From contig NW_019211456.1 in assembly GCF_002443255.2 (NCBI RefSeq), positions 14,964,229-15,028,228 of the forward strand: DNA of 64,000 nt. Reading direction: 5' to 3'. The notes under the pieces were generated by a model, which was not told the DNA's origin, searched no databases, and saw nothing but the letters and a program-made list of their open reading frames with translations. Source of the stretch: Varroa destructor (taxonomy: Eukaryota > Arthropoda > Arachnida > Mesostigmata > Varroidae). Of this stretch, positions 63,558 to 64,000 are shown one piece after another. How positions within the stretch are numbered: position 1 is the stretch's first letter; each line of letters begins with the position of its first letter. Position numbers and translations under genes: made by a program.

Positions 63558-64000
63558 TTATGTCTTCTTGCCTTTGACAGTGCCCGGTTTCCTTACTTGT
63601 TTTATGTCTAGGGTCCTAATCTTTTTCGGTTCGACGATGAATTGTTGTTGTCGTCGTTCGTCTATTTTTTTTTGATAATTTTCGCTTTTCGACGGTCTTT
63701 TCTTTGTAGCAGTTGTTTTTTTTAACACTGTTTCCTGTTTTGCCGCGGCCTTGCGGTCATCGCCTGCTGAGGGTCCATCACTTTCAGTTGCTTTTATGTA
63801 GATGTCACATGCCGTCACCCTGCAACCTGCTGTCGTGTTTGTGAGTTGACGTACTTTATTTTTGTCGTCACTGCTTTCACTTGCGATGTTAACGCGCCAC
63901 ACGGTAATCACTCCTTCGCTGGTGGCTGTGACGAGGTAATGGCATCCCATTAGCTCAGAAGGGCCTGCATAAGCTACACATTTTATACGCGCTCCTGATG
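63558..64000 (-). CDS. PAK1IP1: C-terminal exon of a WD40-repeat protein resembling PAK1IP1/MAK11 (5' part outside window)
   Basis: The frame is open from the right edge to a TAA at 63560-63558, about 146 codons. It starts within a WD40 repeat: ARIKCVAYAG, then HYLVTATSEGVITVWRV, a typical blade ending in V-W. Next come VRQLTNTTAGCRVTACDIYI and a Lys/Arg-rich tail (KKTTATKKRPSKSENYQKK ... KGKKT). PAK1IP1 and yeast MAK11 end the same way: a last blade of the form VSASSDGFIKMW, an 'INTNARLTCL'-like strand, and a basic nucleolar-type tail. The family acts in 60S ribosomal subunit maturation, and in animals it was also described as an inhibitor of PAK1. Only the last exon is visible, so the assignment rests on a pattern match; another nucleolar WD40 protein is possible. 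WNK lies downstream on the same strand, 46 kb away. Confidence 0.62.
   Translation of the reverse strand, partial: SGARIKCVAYAGPSELMGCHYLVTATSEGVITVWRVNIASESSDDKNKVRQLTNTTAGCRVTACDIYIKATESDGPSAGDDRKAAAKQETVLKKTTATKKRPSKSENYQKKIDERRQQQFIVEPKKIRTLDIKQVRKPGTVKGKKT

Noticed and set aside
1..64000. CRISPR arrays, bacterial operons, rRNA genes
   Set aside because: None present. The sequence is eukaryotic with spliced genes, and the only tandem structures are microsatellites and one small minisatellite.

Overview
This window is animal nuclear DNA, not bacterial. It has long introns with GT-AG borders, abundant (AT)n and (CAG/CTG)n microsatellites, about 40% GC, and protein-coding sequence broken into short exons. 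The one well-resolved gene is a WNK ('with no lysine') protein kinase. Its sequence style (KENEAIQF in the first post-kinase domain, [12 protein letters not shown] in the C-lobe) is closest to what I know of arthropod WNKs, so an arthropod is likely. I cannot name the species from sequence alone.

Layout. (1) About 0.65-17.0 kb, minus strand: nine coding exons of the WNK gene. Reading right to left they are a Pro/Ser-rich N-terminal exon (16388-16941), a short linker exon (9919-10021), kinase exons (9265-9382, 8699-8817, 6822-7095, 5896-6045, 3527-3639, 954-1073) and an exon carrying most of the OSR1_C/PF2-like domain (647-830). Codon phases agree at every junction. The gene runs off the left edge, and the model gives about 578 residues. 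One intron (831-953) has a GC-AG border. (2) About 17.2-63.4 kb: 46 kb with no gene I can name. It holds many microsatellites, three hairpins or palindromes, a tRNA-derived SINE-like relic near 24.75 kb, a reverse-transcriptase motif-A relic at 46.08 kb, and coding-like ORFs of unknown origin at 44.7 kb and 49.96-50.73 kb. The last is a convergent tail-to-tail pair, its plus member broken by a frameshift. (3) 63558-64000, minus strand: the last exon of a WD40 gene resembling PAK1IP1/MAK11, running off the right edge.

The two genes lie head-to-tail on the minus strand and show no obvious functional link. The 46 kb between them may hold WNK 5' noncoding exons and control elements, but I could not demonstrate any. 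The most intriguing unexplained piece is the convergent ORF pair at about 50 kb. It looks like a fossil insertion, possibly viral, but I could not assign it to a family.
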